Source: Miscanthus floridulus (taxonomy: Eukaryota > Streptophyta > Magnoliopsida > Poales > Poaceae). Taken from it: 64,000 bases of DNA. A program made the position numbers and the translations under genes. Numbering within the stretch: the first letter of the stretch is position 1; every line of letters starts with the position of its first letter. The stretch covers positions 21,102,055 through 21,166,054 of the forward strand of contig NC_089594.1 in assembly GCF_019320115.1 (NCBI RefSeq), written 5' to 3'. The notes under the pieces are model-generated. The model ran no database searches. It worked only from the letters and a program-made list of their open reading frames with translations, and had not been told where the DNA came from. Of the stretch, positions 57,241 through 64,000 are shown piece by piece.

Positions 57241-59760
57241 AGGTGTACTTATCTTTTATTAGACACTCAGTACCCAAGAGAGGACACTAAACTGCGCAGT
57301 TCCGTCGAGCACACCCAAAGGAGAACTCGAAAATCCACATTTTTCTATCAGGATCTTACAACATTCTTAAGTTATTTCTTACATCACTTTATTACAGTAC
57401 CAGAATATTACCTCAATTGATTATAACAGCAGAATATAACAATGTTATCAGAGTTACAGAGGAAGCAGGATTAATTTAATGACATGGTGGAGCATTAATA
57501 TAGTGGACATTTTTATACAAGAGATGCTAGCAAATTTTATATCTTTTCTTATAAAAACCTTTAGTGAGGGTTATAAATAAACACTATGGTCGTAGCGGAA
57601 AGGAATCCTCTCTGAGCCCACCAGGAGGTTTCCACACACAAGAGTCAGCTCTATGTTTCCTCCGGTTACCTGCAACCGGGGGAATAAAACCCCGAGTACT
57701 CGATTGTACTCAGCAAGACTTACCCGACAGGAGGAAACAAAATACTCCAATGATATGCAAGGCTTATTTGGCTTGTGGGTTATTGCATCTGCGAAAGCAT
57801 TACTAAATGTATGTCCTTATAGTCAATTTTATTAACAGTCATCATTAGTTCATTAACTAACCATTCTATGTAAGCACCTATGCCACTTTCAAGCAGGTGG
57901 TGAGCAATCAGAACCTCTTTACCATCTTTCATATTCCAGTTCTTACTACGGTGCTAGACCGTAGCCAAGTTGTACCGTCTCACGAAAATGCCGATTCACG
58001 AACCAATGTATCCCAACTGGGTACCCCAAAACACACGCCCTGTTTGTACCCCAGGCACAAACAAGACCAACACATTCCACTCATGTCACGTGGTCCAGGT
58101 CCCGTCCAAATTTGGACTCTAAACCCCCACACTTGATACCCGGTCTCAGTATGGTGCTTAGACCTCCACCTTTTCCCGCCTCCAATTAGTCGGTACGAAA
58201 AGAGCCGGAACCCATGATAAGAGCGTAACAAGCCTTCCCACTCCCATAACCAAGTATATGATTAGGATAATAAGTCTGTGACCTGACTACCATCCACAGC
58301 AATGGACGGTCCTCAATCGACACAGGCAGAACAAATGCAATCTGAGCCTCGCTCGAATGCCTAACCAAGTCCAAATCCAAGTACCATTCCACCCGGTCTC
58401 TAATTATTATTCATATATATTCCATGTGATAGTAATGTAATAACAACAATAATAGCTTTCCTATCTCTCGCGAGTGACAGGTAATCACTCGACTTCTACT
58501 GGATCCTATAGCATAGTAATCTACACGATCCTGACATACTAGTATGACTCATAGGATTAGGATATATATATGCAAGTGATTTCATTCAACTCCTTAAAAC
58601 TTAATGCACAAGCATAAAATAAAGTGCAGAATAATAGGGGTTATACACCGGGGCTTGCCTAGGTAAGATATAACCAAAAGTTAGCATTCCATCGTGGTGA
58701 CACGATCATCAAGGCACCATCTTTTTCGCCACTTCAATCGACTCCATGATCCATCGTTGTTCCTATTATGATATACGTGGATGCAACACAGAGACGTAAA
58801 TAATCAACGGCAACTGTAACTCTAAAATACGATTTTGCTCCGCAAGCCAACGAGCTAGCTTTAATAACTAACGTACTAGTCTATGTATCCACGTCGTCAC
58901 GTAAGGCTTTGCCTCCGGAAAAATGTTTTAGTTCTAAAATCCCAAAATGTTTCGGCAGTTTATTGATTAAATATATATCTGAGAATTAGGGCTTGTTTAG
59001 CTACCTTAGAAAACTAATTATTATGGAGCTACAAAAATTACAGTGTGCACCTAATAAAGTTAGGAATTTACTGTAAAAGTTTCAGAGCCAACACTATCAC
59101 CAATTTATCACAAAAATTCATTCAAGTTTATACCTTAATAATATTAAGCATCTCAAATTAATTAGATAACTACTGAAAATATTATAAAACTATTTGAATA
59201 AAATATACTAGTAGATATATCATGATTTGAGGAACTTAACAAAATTGGTTTTATAATTTTTGGAAAACTACACAATTTTAAATTGAATTTACAAGTTTAC
59301 CTGAGAAACTAAATTAGAAAATGCATAGAAAAGGAAAAGGGCCGGTGGCAACCATTTCGGCCCGGCAGCCTAGCCACCTAGGCACGAGGTGCGGCAGTGC
59401 ACGCACAGTAGGCCGGCCTAGCAACGACCCAAAGCGGGAAGTCTAAGCGCGCGGCTATTTTCCGAAACAGACCCTGATATTTTCTAAAACTATGTCGTCA
59501 TTTGTTTACTATTTCCCTCTCTCTCTGACTAATTCATTTCACCCCTGGCTTCTTCCTAATTTCCCCACGCACATCCCTGAAGTAGGATGCGCGGCGGCAC
59601 GGTGAGCACGGGCACCGAGCGGTCACGTTGGCCACCGAGGGTTCACGCGGACTTACCTAGAGGGTCGATTGCAATCCTCAACCTAAGCGGCTATGTTGGG
59701 TGGCGGTGGAGAGCTGGGAGGCACTCTAGCGCATGCTGCAGCGGCGGGCAGTGGTGGCGT
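57241..59760. repeat. Probable LTR-retrotransposon non-coding DNA, family undetermined
   Basis: The segment has no sustained coding frame. Its text (for example 'gtactcagcaagacttacccgac' at 57700 and 'cggtctctaattattattc' at 58395) resembles long LTRs common in grass genomes. I could not find matching ends or a partner LTR. From about 58930 on, the DNA is AT-rich and then GC-rich (59340-59460), without a gene. Confidence 0.35.
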
Positions 59761-61148
59761 TGTAAGGAAAATGGACCCTAGATCCATTTACTTTGGATTT
59801 TGGTGTTTGATGACCAACACAACCAAATTGGACTAAAGAATTTGCAAGTGTTTGTTTTGTTATTCAATAGGGTGCAAGACGTGACTTGGACGAAGGCAAC
59901 ATGATGATCCGATGATTAACACCATAAGCAAGACTTTAGAAGCACAAGAGAAGACCCAAGATATCAAGCAAAGTCCAAGCACGAAGATAAGAACTAAGCT
60001 GGACGCAAGATCGCGAAGAAACGAGCTCACAGAGGTGACAGGATATTGCACAGGACGCTGCACTGGACGCTGCACAGAACGCTGCACAGGACACTGCATA
60101 GGACGCTGCACAGGATGCTGCACCGGACGCTCCGATCAAGAGGCTCAGCAACAGCAGTGTCAGCAGCAGCGACCGGACGCTGCACAGGACGCTGCACCGA
60201 ACGCTGAGTGCCAGAGTCCGGTCAACATCAGTAAGCTTCCAAAGAGCCGTTTTCGTGACCGGACGTGTCCGGTCAGTGCTGACCAGACATTGGTCAGAGT
60301 CCGGTCAGTAGCAGAAAAGCAGGATTTTGTCCCCAACGGCTATTTTCTCAGTGGGGCTTATAAATAGACCCCCAACCAGCATTTGAGTAGTGTGGAGCTG
60401 AGGAAACATACCAAGGGTGTTGATACACTATTTTAGTGATCTTCACTTGTATAGTGCTTAGTGTTTTATTAGGTGATTAGCGTAGGTACTTTGCGAAGTG
60501 CTTAGGTTGATTAGACCACCGTTTATGCATTTGCTCTAGGTTTAGGCCTAGTGTTTAGTGAGGTTTGCATACCTCTTACCACTCGGTGCTTGCGCGCACC
60601 ATTATTGTACATCGGAGGGGCTTGTAGTCCTACGAGATCACACCAACCGCGTTTGTGGTGTGGCCGCCACCATGTACCAGAGGGAACAAGGCCCGCGATG
60701 TTTCGGCTGGAAGCTTGATAGTGAAGATGGCGGGGAGCATCCGGGAGAGGCTTGCCGGAAGGCATGTCGGAGACCCACTTGCGCGTGGGGAAGGCCCGAG
60801 GCTATCCAAGGAGTTACCCGACCAGGAGCTTGGCCCTTGCGAGGGATTCCTTGCGAGGGGATCCAACGAGGACTAGGGAGAAGCTTGCGCGCTTCTAGAT
60901 ACCTCGGTAAAAATACCGGAGTCATCGACGGGAGTTTGCATATCTCTACCTTCCTCTTTAGCTTCCGCATTTACATTGATTGCATTACTCCTTTTGCGGT
61001 AGAGATAACAACACATTAGCAAAACCATAGTTGCACATTTAGATAGTTTGTCTTTTGCTAAGGTTAGAAAAAGAGGCTATAGTTTAGAGTTAGAATTTTA
61101 AGTTGCCTAATTCACCCCCCTCCCTCTTAGGCGTCACGATTCCCTTCA
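59761..61148 (+). repeat. 5' LTR of a SIRE-like Ty1/copia element
   Basis: It starts TGTAAGGAAAATGGACC and ends CACGATTCCCTTCA (1,388 bp). A consensus copia primer site follows two bases later. The start 'ggattttggtgtttgatgaccaacac' and the CCGGACG/GTCCGGTCA-rich centre fit grass SIRE/Maximus LTRs. A TATA-like 'ggcttataaatagacc' lies at 60354-60369, in plus orientation. Confidence 0.88.
60048..60208 (+). repeat. 12-bp minisatellite inside the copia LTR
   Basis: Seven head-to-tail 12-bp units of the form GCACAGGACGCT (60048-60131) are followed, after about 40 bp, by three more (about 60173-60205). Point differences separate the units. Confidence 0.9.
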
Positions 61149-61150
61149 AT

Positions 61151-61162
61151 TGGTATCAGAGC
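61151..61162 (+). other. Primer-binding site (initiator-Met tRNA type)
   Basis: TGGTATCAGAGC lies 2 bp after the LTR end. It is the standard copia primer site complementary to the 3' end of initiator tRNA-Met. Confidence 0.95.
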
Positions 61163-61227
61163 GGGTTGGCTCAAATTGGACCTTTGGCTTAACCGCCGTT
61201 GAGCCGACGCTATTTAGAGTGGTAGGG

Positions 61228-63375
61228 ATGGATATCTCTAGGCCTTCGCACTTTGACGACACTAACTTCCCCTATTATAAAGCTAGAATGGCTTGCTATC
61301 TTGAGGTGGTTGATTTGGAAGTTTGGAGAGTCACTCGTGACAGGATGAAACCCATTAAGAATCTTGAAAACCCCACAAAGAGTGATGAAAAAGAAATGCA
61401 TTTCAATGCTAGAGCTAAGAATTGCTTGTTTGAATTATTTAGCATGGATGTGTTTAACCAAGTATTCACTTTAAATACGGCACATGAAATTTGGTTAAAA
61501 CTTCAAGAGCTCCATGACGGCACATCTAATGCCCGTGAACAAAAATATTATCTAGCTAAACAAAATTATGATTCCTTTACAATGAATGATAATGAGCTTG
61601 TTCGTGATATGTATTCTCGTTTGAATCTAATTATCAATGAGCTCCATTCAATAGGATTAATAAAGCTAGATGATGCGGACATCGTGAGGAAGATCATCTC
61701 CGTGTTACCACAAAAGAAATATGCAAGCCTCATCACCATCCTTCACAACATGGAGGACTTGAGCACCATGACCCCGGAAATAGTCATTGGTAAGATAGTG
61801 GCATTTGAAATATCACACAAGATGGGTCAAGAAGAAGCCTCTTCATCAAGCAAAGGCAAAGCACTCGCATGTAGCGAGAAAAAGAAGATGAAGGGCAAGC
61901 AAGTTGAGACAATATCAAGCTCAAGCTCCTCAAGTCAAGATGAAGAAGAAGATGAGGATGATAATGATGATGATGAAGATTCAAGTGATGATGATCAATC
62001 TTCCTCCTCCACCTCCAACCTTGATGAAGAATCAATCAAACTTATCAACAAGGTGGAGAAGATGATCCAAAGGCTCAATGTCAAGGGTGTGACCATCCAA
62101 ATTCAAGATCTCATTTTCATCAATCAAAGAAATGAGCAAAGAAGGAGATGATGCTATGGATGCGGCGAGTTGGGGCACTTTGTGGAAGTTTGTCCAAATA
62201 ATCCCACACCCAAGACAAAGAAGAAGGCATGCAAGAACCAAGCCCTCACATCAATAAAGTCATAGGATGATTCTTCAAGTGAAGAAGAACACAATCACAA
62301 GAGGCGAGGCCGCAAGCACTCATCATCAAGCTCTTCTCATATGTGCCTTATGGCACGAGGTAACGAAAGCTCATCCTCTAGTGAGAGTGATAGTGATGAT
62401 GAAATGCCTTCTTATGATAAAATTGTGCAACAAAATCTTAATTATGCTAAAATTTGTACTAGTCAACAAAAGAAGCTCGAAAAATTAAAAGGGAAGCTTG
62501 ATAGTTCACAAGAAGCATACAAAACTTTGCTTGAACAATATAAGAACTTTGCTAAGCTCAATGTTGAACTATCTACTAAAATTGAGCAACTTAAGGCTAG
62601 TGCAACAACAAATGCATGCACAATCAATGATGAGCAACTTATAAAGAAAAATGAAAGATTAAAAGAAAAGTTAGCTAGCTCACAAGATGCTTATAAAAGT
62701 TTGCTTGCTAAAATAGAAATCATGTGCAAATATTGTGATGAGCTAACTAATAAAGTTGCTAAGCTTGAAGCCGTTAGTACAACACTCACCAAGGCATCTA
62801 AAAAGAAAAGCTCTATCTTTAACATATCTAAAAAGGATGCCTCTACTTCTTGTAATGATTTATGTTTAGACTCATCTTTGTGCAACCAAGTTTGTGTTCA
62901 GAAAGTTGTTGTAGATACATGCACACAAGAGGTTGCAAAGGAGAATAAGCAACTCAAGCAAGAAGTAGCTCGCCTCACCAAGGACTTAACTCAAGTGAAA
63001 GTCAAGGCGAAGCAAGCCCAACTTCATCAAGATAACACCATCAAGGGAGTGAAGAAGCTAGATGAAGGACAAACCGTGGTTTGCTATGTGTGCCACAAGG
63101 AAGGTCACGAGTCCTATGAGTGCAAGGTGAAGAATGGGGGAGGAGCAAAGAAGAAAGAGAAGAAGCAAACAAGCAAGCTCTCCAACAGCTACACCAATAA
63201 GGTGGACAAGAAAGCCTCCACACCTTATCTTTTGAAGAAGAAGAAAAATGACAAGGTGGTAGCCATCAAGGTGAACAAGCAAGCCAACAATGGGGTCAAA
63301 CGCTTTTGGGTGCCAAAGGAAATTATTTCCAACATGAAGAGCACCAAGAAGGTTTGGATCCTGAAAGGGAAGTGA
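61228..63375 (+). pseudogene. SIRE-like copia gag with two in-frame stops
   Basis: The gag starts at MDISRPSHFDDTNFPYYKAR, the usual start of SIRE-type gag; an upstream in-frame ATG exists at 61150. The UBN2-like capsid region follows (ARAKNCLFELFSMDVFNQV, LKLQELHDGTSNAREQKYYLAKQNYDSF, IISVLPQKKYASLITILHN). An acidic Ser/Asp stretch, a zinc knuckle CYGCGELGHFVEVC (62152-62193), a long Lys-rich coiled coil, and a second knuckle CYVCHKEGHESYEC (about 63082-63123) come next. Two nonsense codons, TGA at 62149-62151 and TAG at 62263-62265, interrupt an otherwise single frame of about 715 codons. The frame ends at 63375 without entering a protease or pol. Confidence 0.87.
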
Positions 63376-64000
63376 GAAATCCAATAAACTTCAGGGAATT
63401 TGGAGACTTGGCAAAGTATGGGTGCATTTCATGGGGTGCATCATAATGGACAAAATCATTGTCAAGTGGGTTAGTGAATACTATGGACCTAAAATCCCCT
63501 TCCCATGTTAGGTAACTAGATGTTATTACTTTCAATTGGTACTTTCTTCAAGTGGTATTTCTTACAAATTGGCATCTTATAGCATCTAGTCACTTTTTAT
63601 GCCTATGTTTGCATTTGCATGCTTATATCTTTTGTCATGCATACACTAGGCATATCTTATGGTAGATTTGCTCAGTTTTATTCTTAACCCTTGGAGCAAA
63701 CCTACATTGTTTAAAATTGTTTAGGAGCACGGCACATAGCTTGTCTTTTGATTGTACATCTAATATGTGCCAAAGACCAAATTGTAGATAATTTCTCCTA
63801 AATATCATCTTCGAAAATGATTCTCACATTCATGAGAAGTCATCTTTCAAGTAGTACTATTGATTCTCAAATCAATGTGCATGACTTCTACAAGTATCCC
63901 ACACTTGTGTGCATAAATTTAGGGGGAGGTTAATCTACAAGTTGGATGCTTTGAGACTAACACCTTTTCAAGCTTATCATGTGTGTAGTAGTCTCATTGC
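63376..64000 (+). other. Non-coding internal DNA of the copia element, no pol seen
   Basis: After the gag stop, all frames are closed for the remaining 625 bp. A purine-rich 'tttagggggagg' lies at 63918-63930. In a complete SIRE element, protease and integrase would be expected by here. Either pol begins after the window or this is a gag-only derivative. Confidence 0.5.

Noticed and set aside
56794..57420. 208-codon plus frame
   Set aside because: It crosses the apparent junction between a CACTA fragment and another repeat, and consists of degenerate tandem units.
1..64000. tRNA, rRNA, CRISPR, operon or prophage features
   Set aside because: No supporting structure was seen. The window is plant nuclear DNA dominated by transposable elements.

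Overview
This window is nuclear DNA from a large-genome grass. The evidence is the set of Poaceae-type transposable elements (Tat-lineage Ty3/gypsy, SIRE-like Ty1/copia, grass CACTA, PIF/Harbinger, hAT, MULE and Helitron elements, grass MITEs) and one monocot-like intron-rich gene. An Andropogoneae or other panicoid species is my guess, but the sequence alone does not fix it. There are no bacterial-type operons, tRNA or rRNA genes, or CRISPR arrays.

Layout. 1-3104: debris of two Ty3/gypsy elements in opposite orientation across a 100-N gap, ending in an LTR. 3105-4765: a copia-like LTR piece and short repeats. 4766-15856 (minus): the only host protein-coding gene I can support, a nine-exon IQM-family (IQ-motif, calmodulin-binding) gene. 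It carries a solo LTR in one intron, a roughly 5.9 kb Helitron in another, and a 947-bp MULE-like element with a 9-bp target-site duplication inside exon 2. 16277-16588: a MITE. 17137-22219: a complete PIF/Harbinger element (Myb-like ORF1 on +, DDE transposase on -), with a 537-bp hAT element nested in the transposase gene. 22474-23841: a non-autonomous CACTA element. 23974-25812: MITEs and unassigned DNA. 25813-27275: a 5'-truncated LINE.

28705-54149: one giant CACTA transposon, bounded by the same 3-bp duplication (CTA) 25.4 kb apart. It carries a TNP2-type transposase, a second multi-exon gene ending in a Ulp1-like peptidase domain, and a small GRF zinc-finger/transmembrane gene. Its transposase gene is split by a 14,065-bp Tat-lineage Ty3/gypsy element (36539-50603) with 1.28-kb LTRs, a gag-pol with two RNase H domains, a spliced antisense gene and a tandem-repeat region. 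54156-57240: a MITE, an (AT)n tract with an embedded Micron-like inverted-repeat element, and one end of another CACTA. 57241-59760: probable LTR-retrotransposon non-coding DNA. 59761-64000: a SIRE-like copia element with LTR, PBS and a long gag, but no pol in the sequence available.

The transposon genes form modules (Harbinger ORF1 with transposase; CACTA TNP2 with its second gene; gag with pol). Nearly every one carries nonsense codons or frameshifts, so these are mostly dead copies. The main value of the window is the nesting order, which target-site duplications let one read almost base by base, and the disruption of the IQM gene.
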